Below the pieces are notes generated by a model. It made no database searches. It was not told the DNA's origin and was given only the letters and a program-made list of their open reading frames with translations. A program made the translations under genes and the position numbers. This document shows, one piece after another, positions 1 through 6,512 of a DNA stretch of 23,086 nucleotides. Position 1 is the stretch's first letter. Each line of letters starts with the position of its first letter. Source of the stretch: Candidatus Hodarchaeota archaeon (lineage in GTDB: Archaea; Asgardarchaeota; Heimdallarchaeia; Hodarchaeales; Hodarchaeaceae); the NCBI GenBank assembly GCA_016840305.1, contig JAEOSP010000339.1, positions 1 to 23,086 of the forward strand. Direction: 5' to 3'.

Positions 1-45
1 CAAGAGTTTTTTTGCTGAAAACTCATATATACTCTTTTGTGCCAT
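1..45 (-). CDS. N-terminus of an ATP-grasp CoA ligase (ATP-citrate lyase or succinyl-CoA ligase type), partial
   Basis: Only the first 15 codons lie in the window; the gene runs off the left edge. The start is the ATG whose complement is at 43-45, preceded on the minus strand by a purine-rich AGAGAGGAAAT stretch that could bind the ribosome. The peptide reads MAQKSIYEFSAKKLL. The pattern I-x-E-[YF]-x-[AS]-K-[KR]-L-L is how the ATP-grasp subunits of ATP-citrate lyase and, more loosely, succinyl-CoA synthetase beta begin. Such enzymes use ATP and CoA to cleave citrate or to interconvert succinate and succinyl-CoA. Aconitase lies about 1.4 kb away on the same strand, which fits citrate metabolism. 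Fifteen residues cannot decide between the two families, and a chance match is possible. Confidence 0.42.
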   Translation of the reverse strand, partial: MAQKSIYEFSAKKLL

Positions 46-225
46 ATTATTTCCTCTCTACATTACTAGAAGGAATTTCCTATTCAAAATCGGAAAAGAA
101 GACTAAATTATATGATTTATGTTCAGTATAAAAACAACACATCTAACTTTTTTGTGACACGTACTGCCATAAAAACTCTCTACTCTACTAGAAGATATTT
201 CTAATTCAAAGCTGTAAAAGGAGAT
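44..225. repeat. Imperfect direct repeat duplicating the 5' region of the left-edge gene
   Basis: Positions 54-98 and 176-220 align without gaps at an offset of 122, with 35 of 45 bases identical. The similarity extends leftward across the start codon. In copy 1 the minus strand reads ATGGCACAAAAG (45 downward). In copy 2 it reads ATGGCA, then an 8-base insertion, then CACAAAAAAG (170 downward). The second ATG opens only a 15-codon frame (MAVRVTKKLDVLFLY) that ends in TGA. The purine-rich AGAGAGGAAAT before the real start has become AGAGAGTTTTT in copy 2. It looks like an old tandem duplication of leader and start, of which only the proximal copy kept a functional gene. Confidence 0.7.
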
Positions 226-228
226 GTG

Positions 229-550
229 ATGTAAACAATTTTTCATTCTTTCTTTGCTTGGAATACTAGATCCATTGATTGATCTCATGAGTTAAATGCA
301 AATCAATATATGACATATGACCTCTTCAGTGTTATTTACTTACGTTCAAATCTTTGAACAGCTTGTTTTAAGTTTTAAACACTGGGTTAATGGAGAAAAG
401 TTTAAAAAACGTCAATTTATAAACAAAAATCATCGATCTAGGTTTCAATCGATTTATATCATAAAATCTTCTAATAAAATGAATTTTTACAAGTTTTCAA
501 CATATTAAATTAACATATCAAAAGAATTAAATTATAAATGGCGTATAAAT
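229..550. other. Intergenic stretch with no recognisable gene
   Basis: These 320 AT-rich bases separate the left-edge gene and its duplicated leader from the surface-protein gene. Short open frames on either strand have no family resemblance, no convincing ribosome binding site and a base composition like the surrounding spacer. Promoters for the two divergent genes must lie here. AT-rich runs at about 500-512 and 531-539 could be TATA elements for the gene at 551, but neither is distinctive. Confidence 0.5.
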
Positions 551-1345
551 ATGGTAAAAAGAGTTCTGGATAAACAATTGATTATAATACTTCTTCTCGG
601 TTTTCTTCTGATACAACCACTCACAAGAGTCAATGCTAAGGTGATTTGGGAGGAATCTTTTGGAGGAGGCCCTGTTTATTGAGAATTTTTTGGTGCTGAA
701 GGTATTGATCCCTATGGTCCAGCAATTGAACCAAATTTTACCATAGTAGACGGAGCTTTAGCGGCTCCCTATCAAGCTGATTATGATAATACTACAATGG
801 CACAACATAACAGCACCGTTGCTTATGGTGACTGGAGTTTCGATTTATTTTTCCCGTCAGATATGGTCTATAGATTTGTTGTTATAATAATGATAACTAG
901 CTCTGATGGTAATTATCATCCAGCTAATATGACTGAGGAGGTATATTTGAGAAAAATGACTGGTTATGGATTGTTCTTTAGAGGAGATAGTAATCCAAGA
1001 ATTAATATCGTAAGTTACCTAGGTGATAACGATCCTTACATTGGTGGGAGTGATGATTATAATCTACCTAGTCGTCTTTCTGGAAATCATCATTTCAACA
1101 TCACCCGTAAGCCTGATGGTCAATTCTATGTATATCAGAACCAAGATTATAACAATCCAATAATAAGTTATAAAGATACAACTACAAAATCCAGTGAAAA
1201 ATTTATTTTTGTTTCATGGCTAGGTGCTACTCGGATTGATAATATAACCGTGGATGATGAAGTTCCTAATGATAATGGAACACCTGCTTTTACTCATTTT
1301 TTCGTTTTTATTTCTTTAATTACTTTGGTTTATTTCTCACGATAG
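551..1345 (+). pseudogene. Secreted, C-terminally anchored beta-sandwich surface protein, interrupted by an in-frame TGA
   Basis: The ATG at 551 opens a frame that, apart from one TGA at 680-682 (codon 44), runs unbroken to 1345 (264 codons). It begins with a signal peptide: basic MVKR, a hydrophobic core (LIIILLLGFLLI), then a probable cleavage site near VNA. After the TGA come NFTIVDGAL and NSTVAYGDWSFDLFF, a 'WLGATRIDNITV' strand near residue 232, and several N-x-S/T sequons. This looks like a concanavalin/LamG-like beta-sandwich displayed outside the cell. The end is a P-A-F motif, one hydrophobic helix and a terminal Arg, resembling archaeal CTERM sorting or membrane-anchor tails. The TGA sits between Tyr and EFFG, where Trp would fit (TGG to TGA is one base). 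Restarting at the ATG at 797 would lose the signal peptide. Nonsense mutation, sequencing error and readthrough all remain possible. Confidence 0.62.
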
Positions 1346-1437
1346 CGAAGAAAGTAGATTCATCTCTTCGATAAAAAAAAAATTGATGAAGAATAAGGAA
1401 GCCATGAGGGGATCCTTTTTCTTCAATCTTTTATATA
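1346..1437. terminator. Bidirectional terminator-like region between convergent genes
   Basis: The 115-base gap between the surface-protein gene and aconitase holds a short stem (CGAAGA at 1346-1351 with TCTTCG at 1365-1370) directly followed by ten A residues (1373-1382). A second, longer stem follows: 1385-1399 pairs with 1413-1428 (GATGAAGAATAAGGA against TCCTTTTTCTTCAATC, one bulge and one mismatch). Read on the plus strand, the second stem is followed by TTTTATATAT. Read on the minus strand, it is followed by ten T residues. Archaeal termination needs mainly a U-tract, so both transcripts could end here. Confidence 0.55.
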
Positions 1438-1460
1438 TCTAAAAATGTGCTAGTTAGCAT

Positions 1461-3416
1461 TTAGCTAACTAATTGTTTGGTATAATTCAACTTGCCTCCA
1501 GCAAGTATAATCTTCCTTTCCCTGTCAGATAAGAAGTCAAAATTAGCAATATACTCCTTATTCTGTGTGGTATTTTGTATTGTAACAGTTGTTGCGTCAC
1601 TTGCCAATGCACTACCAATTTTGTTAATATTCAAAATATCACCTTCTTTTAGATCATCAAAATCAGCTGGGTTCTTGAAGGTTAAAGGAAGAATTCCAAA
1701 GTTGACAAGATTGTCTTTGTGGATACGAGCAAAAGATTTTGTTATTACGGCTTTAATTCCTAAGTACATAGGTGCAAGGGCTGCGTGTTCTCGGCTAGAA
1801 CCTTGGCCATAATTTTCACCGCCTAGAATAATACCACCACCAGATTCTTTTGCTTCGAGAGCACGAGCTGGGAAGGTTTCATCTACCTGCTCAAAAACAT
1901 GTTTCGATATTTCTGGAAGATTAGATCTTAGGGGAAGAATTTGTGCTCCTGCAGGCATGATATGATCAGTTGTACAATCATCCTCCGCTTTAAGCAAAAC
2001 TTTTAGGCCAGTTATATCCTCTGGAAGAGGTAAGAAATCAGGTAGGGGAGCAATATTTGGGCCTCTGATTATTTCGACATTCGATCCATCCTCTGGAGGA
2101 TCAATGATTAAAGAGTCGTCAACTAGTATCTTTGATGGAATCTTAATCTCTGGAAAATCTCCCAGCTTGTTAGGATCCGTTAATTCACCAAAAACTGCTG
2201 CAGCAACTGCAACCTCGGGGCTAACTAGATAGATTTTGGCACTTTTGACTCCACTACGACCAAAAAAGTTACGGTTAAATGTTCTTACGGAAATCGCATC
2301 AGATTTTGGAGCGAAGCCCATTCCAATACAGGGACCGCATCCAGATTCCAATATTCGACTTCCTGCAGTTATCATGTCTCCTAAATCTCCAGAATTAGCA
2401 ATATGATTTAGAACTTGTCTCGATCCTGGTGAAATTCCCAGAACTGTATTCTGATTAATTTTTCTACCTTTTAACAGAGCAGCAGTGATTAACATATCTT
2501 TTATTGAAGAATTAGTACAAGAACCAATAGCTACCTGATCTACTTTTAATCCATACAATTCTGACAAAGGAACAACATTTCCAGGTGAATGGGGTGTGGC
2601 TACCAGTGGTTCAAGTTTTGACAAGTCTATTTCAATAATCTCATCAAAATCATCATCAGAGCCTGCTGGAAGGTTAACCCACTGATCTTCCCTCTCTTGC
2701 AGTTTTAGAAATTCTTTTGTTATTTCATCAGAAGGAAAGATAGATGTCGTGGCACCAGTCTCTGCTCCCATGTTTGTTATAGTAGCTCTCTCAGGAACAC
2801 TAAGTGTTTGTACTCCAGGTCCATAATACTCGATGATTTTTCCTACACCACCCTTTACACCTATTCGGCGTAAAATTTCTAGGATGACATCTTTTGCGGA
2901 GACATAATCTTTTAGAGAATTTGTTAATTTTACTCCAATCAGTTTGGGCGTTTTTATATAAAATGGACCACCACCCATAGCAACAGCTACGTCAAGACCA
3001 CCTGCTCCCATGGCTATTTGACCCATACCTCCAGCAGTAGGAGTATGAGAATCAGAACCAATGAGAGTTTTTCCTGGAGCTGCAAACCTCTCCAGAAATA
3101 CCTGATGACATATTCCGTTTCCTGGACGAGAGAATTTTATCTTGTATTTCGCAGCTACACTCTGCAAATATCGATGATCATCTGGATTTTTGAAATCCGT
3201 TTGAAGCATATTATGATCAACGAAGCTAATTGAAAGTTCTGTTTTCACAGTATTTAGCTTCATAGATTCGAATTGGAGATATGCCATTGTTCCTGTGGCA
3301 TCCTGAGTAAGCGTATAATCAATTTTTATACCTACTTCCTCTCCAACAACATAATTTCCCTCAACGAGGTGTTCGGTTAGTATCTTTCGTGCAACAGAAG
3401 TCATTTCTTTTGACAC
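1461..3416 (-). CDS. acn: Aconitate hydratase (single-chain, 651 aa)
   Basis: This enzyme isomerises citrate and isocitrate through cis-aconitate with a labile [4Fe-4S] cluster. It acts in the cytoplasm, in the citrate cycle or glutamate synthesis. All parts of the fold are visible. IGSDSHTPTAGG is near residues 119-130. The three cluster ligands are Cys300 (IGSCTNSS), Cys360 and Cys363 (SGCGPCIG). A linker follows, then the swivelling domain with LKAEDDCTTDHIMPAG (475-490) and GQGSSREHAAL (537-547), whose Ser/Arg bind substrate. The length matches the roughly 650-residue archaeal/bacterial aconitase group and is shorter than the roughly 900-residue AcnA/IRP type. The first start is GTG at 3416, right after an in-frame TAG. 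An ATG at 3404 sits behind GGTG and could be the true start. The left-edge ligase lies downstream on the same strand but beyond another gene, so the two are not one operon. Confidence 0.93.
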   Translation of the reverse strand: MSKEMTSVARKILTEHLVEGNYVVGEEVGIKIDYTLTQDATGTMAYLQFESMKLNTVKTELSISFVDHNMLQTDFKNPDDHRYLQSVAAKYKIKFSRPGNGICHQVFLERFAAPGKTLIGSDSHTPTAGGMGQIAMGAGGLDVAVAMGGGPFYIKTPKLIGVKLTNSLKDYVSAKDVILEILRRIGVKGGVGKIIEYYGPGVQTLSVPERATITNMGAETGATTSIFPSDEITKEFLKLQEREDQWVNLPAGSDDDFDEIIEIDLSKLEPLVATPHSPGNVVPLSELYGLKVDQVAIGSCTNSSIKDMLITAALLKGRKINQNTVLGISPGSRQVLNHIANSGDLGDMITAGSRILESGCGPCIGMGFAPKSDAISVRTFNRNFFGRSGVKSAKIYLVSPEVAVAAAVFGELTDPNKLGDFPEIKIPSKILVDDSLIIDPPEDGSNVEIIRGPNIAPLPDFLPLPEDITGLKVLLKAEDDCTTDHIMPAGAQILPLRSNLPEISKHVFEQVDETFPARALEAKESGGGIILGGENYGQGSSREHAALAPMYLGIKAVITKSFARIHKDNLVNFGILPLTFKNPADFDDLKEGDILNINKIGSALASDATTVTIQNTTQNKEYIANFDFLSDRERKIILAGGKLNYTKQLVS

Positions 3417-3843
3417 CTAGCATAATCAAGTTAGTAATTATTTTATTTCGTAGAAATATTCTGGTAAGACTCAGTAAAATGGAAGTACCAGTCAGAGATA
3501 AACACGACATGAGTGGTTTAAATGTTATGTATCGTACACATTAAGCCAGAAACTTTGAAATAATTGATTATAGCTTATAGAATTAAATTTTGTGCAGGTA
3601 CTTTTGAATTACTAAAGTTTGGATTATTTAAATCTGCTTCCCTTCTCATTCTGATTTCTTGATTTGATTCACTGCAGATAGTCTAAAAGAATGAACGGCA
3701 ATTCGCGAATAATGACTCATATTCAACTTAATGGTTATGAGGATTAAGAGTGAAGTAAGAGGGAGCTTGAAATATTGCAAACAAAGCCAAAATGTTGATT
3801 CTGATTAATTTTAATTTCTCTGTCCCTGCATTGGTACTATAGC

Positions 3844-3850
3844 TTTATAA
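3844..3850 (+). promoter_or_regulatory. Probable TATA box for TFS
   Basis: TTTATAA in the context AGCTTTATAAGG is the best archaeal TATA-like element in this spacer. Transcription would start about 25 bases downstream, near 3875, giving a leader of roughly 80 bases before the start codon. Confidence 0.45.
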
Positions 3851-3945
3851 GGAGGGGTAGGATAATATTTAGAAAATCCTTCCTTAAATCAGCCAACGGT
3901 GCTTAAAGCAATAACAGAAGATATTGAATTCCTTATCCTTTCTTT

Positions 3946-3952
3946 AGGTGAT
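3946..3952 (+). promoter_or_regulatory. Ribosome binding site that fixes the TFS start
   Basis: AGGTGAT is a full match to the archaeal anti-Shine-Dalgarno complement and lies four bases before the GTG at 3957. The longest open frame would begin at the GTG at 3948, which is inside this site. The GTG at 3957 gives MVNFCEKCGS, the normal TFS amino terminus, so 3957 is preferred. Confidence 0.75.
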
Positions 3953-3956
3953 TCTT

Positions 3957-4292
3957 GTGGTAAACTTTTGCGAAAAATGTGGATCATTACTCGCTCCAAC
4001 TCGAAAAGAAGACGGTTCGATATCTCTTTACTGTAAGGTCTGTAAGGAGTATTCGAAAGAAAAATTCAGGGATACTTCTTATCAGATAAGGTCAAAGATA
4101 AATCATAGTGTTAAGGATAAACTAACGGTTATTGAAGAAGAGTTTGATGTCAGACCAACCATTCGCGTTGCTTGTCCGAAGTGTAATCACTATGAAGCTC
4201 GCTATTGGGAAGCAGAGGACCGACGAAAAGAAGAATGGGAGACCACAATGTACTATAAATGTACAAAATGTGGATGGGTATGGTCTGAATAA
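3957..4292 (+). CDS. tfs: Transcription factor S (TFIIS/Rpb9-like RNA cleavage factor)
   Basis: TFS enters the secondary channel of archaeal RNA polymerase and stimulates cleavage of backtracked RNA. The 111-residue protein has the two expected zinc ribbons. The N-terminal one uses Cys5, Cys8, Cys26 and Cys29; the C-terminal one uses Cys73, Cys76, Cys102 and Cys105 (CPKC and CTKCGWVW). The linker between them is basic and helical. The tip of the C-terminal ribbon normally carries an invariant Asp-Glu pair (R-x-x-DEP) that reaches the polymerase active site. Here the tip reads RRKEEWETT, so Asp is replaced by Glu92, Pro is lost, and there is one extra residue before the last Cys pair. The protein could still be active or could be a modulating paralogue. 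The gene stands alone and ends 37 bases from the convergent DUF6125-like gene. Confidence 0.92.
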   Translation: MVNFCEKCGSLLAPTRKEDGSISLYCKVCKEYSKEKFRDTSYQIRSKINHSVKDKLTVIEEEFDVRPTIRVACPKCNHYEARYWEAEDRRKEEWETTMYYKCTKCGWVWSE

Positions 4293-4329
4293 GATCTCCA
4301 TTTCGATTATTTCATAAATTACTCCTTAA

Positions 4330-4854
4330 TTATTCTGAGAGTGTAAACTCCCACCCACAATGATAATCTCTTTCTAATGGATCAGGAGGACACGCGATAA
4401 CTTTCGTTTTAATCCGTGGATCGATTGTACTTGCAAATCCGCTGTATTCTACGATGCCTACTTCTTTACAAGGAAAATGAGGTAAGTTCTTTCTTTCTCT
4501 TGCTTTTTGAACACGACAAGTTTTCATCTTGAAAATTATCTTATTTTGATTAACTCTATCTATTTCTTGAATATTGATAGATGCATAAAGTCTTAGAGCA
4601 AGGGCTTTCTCTAAACCATCCAGTCCAGATTCCTTCTGAATATTAAATTCCTTCATTATCCTTCTTGCTTCGATTATTGTGAAGCGTTTCCAGCTTTCTT
4701 TATCAATATTAATAGCTTCATTCAAGCCATATTTTTCTTCAGCTGCAAGAAACCAGCAACCATCATGAGCTAACCAGTTTTTTGCGTACATTTTTATTAT
4801 TGAAATTAGCTGCTCTTTAGAATAATCTTCATAATTCATATCTTCATCCTTCAT
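4330..4854 (-). CDS. DUF6125 / ATC-hydrolase-like protein
   Basis: A 174-residue soluble protein. The pattern resembles the DUF6125 family (related to L-2-amino-thiazoline-4-carboxylate hydrolase-like proteins). It has HDGCWFLAAEEKYG near residues 30-43, KRFTIIEARRI near 61-71, a central GLEKALALR helix, then CRVQKARERK, FPCKEVGIVEYSGFA, TIDPRIKTKVIACPPDP and a terminal CGWEFTL. The conserved cysteines (in CRVQ, FPCK, IACPPD and YHCGWEF) could bind a metal or act catalytically; the family's reaction is not established. Its ATG overlaps the stop of the upstream kinase gene by four bases (ATGA), so the two are almost certainly translated together. It is the last gene of the three-gene minus-strand operon. 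Confidence 0.72.
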   Translation of the reverse strand: MKDEDMNYEDYSKEQLISIIKMYAKNWLAHDGCWFLAAEEKYGLNEAINIDKESWKRFTIIEARRIMKEFNIQKESGLDGLEKALALRLYASINIQEIDRVNQNKIIFKMKTCRVQKARERKNLPHFPCKEVGIVEYSGFASTIDPRIKTKVIACPPDPLERDYHCGWEFTLSE

Positions 4855-5528
4855 TTTTGAGGCGGGTATTTTTGTATAAGTAATTCTTCAACAATAGATT
4901 CGAGTTTTGATAGATTAAATTTCTCATTTCTTAATGTTAGGTCAAAATTCTTTCTATCTCTGAAAGAAATCTGATAAATTCTCTCCAATCGTTCCCCATC
5001 TGTCCTATCACGTGACTGAATTTTTCTTATTAATTTTTCGATATTCATATGATATTCAGGTCTTTCTGGATCACTAGAAATTCTTTTAGCGATTACTAAG
5101 GCGGATACTTCAAGCCATATAGTAGTTCCATGTGTTCCGATAGTAAATGGTGCCATTCTTCCAACAAAAATTCCTCCATGGAGAAGTGCTGTTTTTAATG
5201 CATGTTTTTCAATGCCAATGTCAACTTTTTGTGCAAAATCTTCGTCTTGAGTATTTTTTATATGTTCCATAAATTCATCCATATTCTTTTCGTCCCATCC
5301 CGATTCTACAGCTATTTTTCTCACAAATTCACCAGCATGAATGAGTTCTAATGAGATATTATGATTAACCTCAAAGAAGGATTTTACGAAGAGGGCAACA
5401 GTATCCTTCCCTGTACCTGAAAATCCTCCAATAGCGATAATTGGATTTTTCCTCGCGTTAATTTCCTGTGAATGGTCTTTGAGAAGAGATTTTTCGAAAT
5501 TCTTCAATCTAGGAATAAAAGTTCCCAT
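4851..5528 (-). CDS. Cytidylate-kinase-like P-loop nucleotide kinase
   Basis: The 225-residue protein has a P-loop GGFSGTGKDT at residues 34-43, then a LIHAGEFVRKIA segment matching the NMP-binding 'AGxxFR' element of archaeal CMP kinases. After that come a GRMAPF strand, IWLEVSALVIAKRI, an SRDRTDGERLERIY lid-like segment rich in Arg, and a DLTLRNEKFNLSKLESIVEELL end. This order is that of archaeal CMP/dCMP kinase, which phosphorylates CMP with ATP in the cytoplasm. It carries about 27 extra N-terminal residues, and the GKDT in place of GKST is a family variant, so another small-molecule kinase is possible. The start is ATG at 5528 with GGATGA upstream. The gap to the crotonase gene is 14 bases and the overlap with the next gene is four, so the three form one operon. 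Confidence 0.68.
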   Translation of the reverse strand: MGTFIPRLKNFEKSLLKDHSQEINARKNPIIAIGGFSGTGKDTVALFVKSFFEVNHNISLELIHAGEFVRKIAVESGWDEKNMDEFMEHIKNTQDEDFAQKVDIGIEKHALKTALLHGGIFVGRMAPFTIGTHGTTIWLEVSALVIAKRISSDPERPEYHMNIEKLIRKIQSRDRTDGERLERIYQISFRDRKNFDLTLRNEKFNLSKLESIVEELLIQKYPPQK

Positions 5529-5542
5529 TTAAGTCATCCATT

Positions 5543-6319
5543 TTATTTGAATTCAGGTTTTCGCTTGTTCAAAAAGGCGTTAACTCCTTCTTGAACATCA
5601 TCATGTGAGAAACAAAGAGCGAATAGTTCTGCTTCCATTCTAATGGCATCAAGTAATGACATTTCTGTCCCTCTATTGATAGCTTCCTTTGCCATATTCA
5701 ATGCGAAAGAAGGTCCATTAACTAAACGTTCAGCTAATTTATTTGTTTCTTGTTCAAGTTTTTCAGCAGGTACAACCCAGTTAACTAACCCAATTTCTTT
5801 AGCTCTTTCAGAATTAATATTATCTCCAAACATTATAAGCTCCTTCGCTAGTCCATTACCCACCAATCTTGATAATCGTTGTGTTCCTCCAGCTCCAGGA
5901 ATAAGGCCTAATTTAATTTCAGGTTGTCCCAACTTTGCATTTTCACTTGCAATGCGTAAATCACATGCCATTGCCAATTCTAAACCTCCTCCCAAACAAA
6001 ATCCATTTATTGAAGCAATTACAGGTACTTTAAGATCTTCTATCTTGTTCAATACTTCCTGTAATGCTAGAATGACTCCGCGTATACCAATAGGTGAATT
6101 CCCTTTGAACATTGTAATATCTGCACCTGCGATAAACGCTTTGCTTCCTGCGCCAGAAATGATTACGACTTTCGTTTCTTGAGACTTTGATATAGCTTCT
6201 ATTGCTGTATTCAATTCTATAATGGTTTCTTCGTTCAAAGCGTTGAATGCTTTTTCACGATTAATTTTTATTGTTGTTATGAAGTTATTTGTTGTAACAT
6301 CAATGTTAGAATAAGACAT
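5543..6319 (-). CDS. Enoyl-CoA hydratase (crotonase family)
   Basis: Crotonases hydrate trans-2-enoyl-CoA to 3-hydroxyacyl-CoA in fatty-acid and amino-acid degradation. The protein has AFIAGADI (61-68) and CLGGGLELAMACDL (108-121), whose Gly peptides form the oxyanion hole. Both catalytic glutamates of true hydratases are kept: Glu114 and Glu134 (GQPEIKLGLIPGAGGTQR). An open frame extends upstream to 6373, but its first 18 codons are not family-like. The ATG at 6319 (MSYSNIDVTT) gives 258 residues, the usual crotonase length, and follows GGCGATGTGAAG. It is the promoter-proximal gene of the operon with the CMP-kinase-like and DUF6125-like genes. The precise acyl-CoA substrate cannot be told from sequence. 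Confidence 0.9.
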   Translation of the reverse strand: MSYSNIDVTTNNFITTIKINREKAFNALNEETIIELNTAIEAISKSQETKVVIISGAGSKAFIAGADITMFKGNSPIGIRGVILALQEVLNKIEDLKVPVIASINGFCLGGGLELAMACDLRIASENAKLGQPEIKLGLIPGAGGTQRLSRLVGNGLAKELIMFGDNINSERAKEIGLVNWVVPAEKLEQETNKLAERLVNGPSFALNMAKEAINRGTEMSLLDAIRMEAELFALCFSHDDVQEGVNAFLNKRKPEFK

Positions 6320-6445
6320 ATCTTCACATCGCCTTGTTAAATCGATAAAAAAGCAAGTTTCATAAGTATTCATATGTTATTTGTCTGAAATTGCAAATGA
6401 TTTTCAGGAATTCTGAAATATTCAACTGAAATTCCATCACGACAA

Positions 6446-6462
6446 CTTATTTAAGATATAAG
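6446..6462 (+). promoter_or_regulatory. Possible TATA element for the helical-repeat gene
   Basis: CTTATTTAAGATATAAG lies about 50-65 bases before the TTG start at 6513. A start site 25 bases on would give a leader of roughly 25-35 bases that contains the GTGAGGAT ribosome binding site. The assignment rests only on composition and spacing. Confidence 0.35.
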
Positions 6463-6512
6463 ATTGTTATTTTTGAGTGTGTAACTGTCATCTCGACAAG
6501 TGAGGATTTTAA

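Larger units (their letters stand above)
3417..3956. other. 540-base intergenic region between divergent aconitase and TFS genes
   Basis: No gene is supported here. The right part carries the likely TFS promoter (3844-3850) and a 5' leader with a small possible stem (GGTAGGAT near 3856 with ATCCTTCC near 3876). A 10-base perfect palindrome, ATTCGCGAAT, lies at 3701-3710. A 21-codon frame at 3479-3544 has no support. The aconitase promoter must be in the left part, but no clear TATA element stands out. I found no tRNA-like or other structured RNA in it. Confidence 0.5.

Noticed and set aside
103..508. Two open frames of about 60 codons (103-288 minus; 317-508 plus) near the left edge
   Set aside because: The first runs through the duplicated leader and the second is AT-rich spacer. 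Neither has a ribosome binding site or protein-like composition.
3479..3544. 21-codon open frame (MEVPVRDKHDMSG...) in the aconitase-TFS spacer
   Set aside because: No ribosome binding site at useful spacing, no family resemblance, and too short to judge by codon use.
3701..3710. Perfect palindrome ATTCGCGAAT, possible operator
   Set aside because: Ten bases, a single copy in the spacer and far from the identified promoter. Not enough to claim a binding site.
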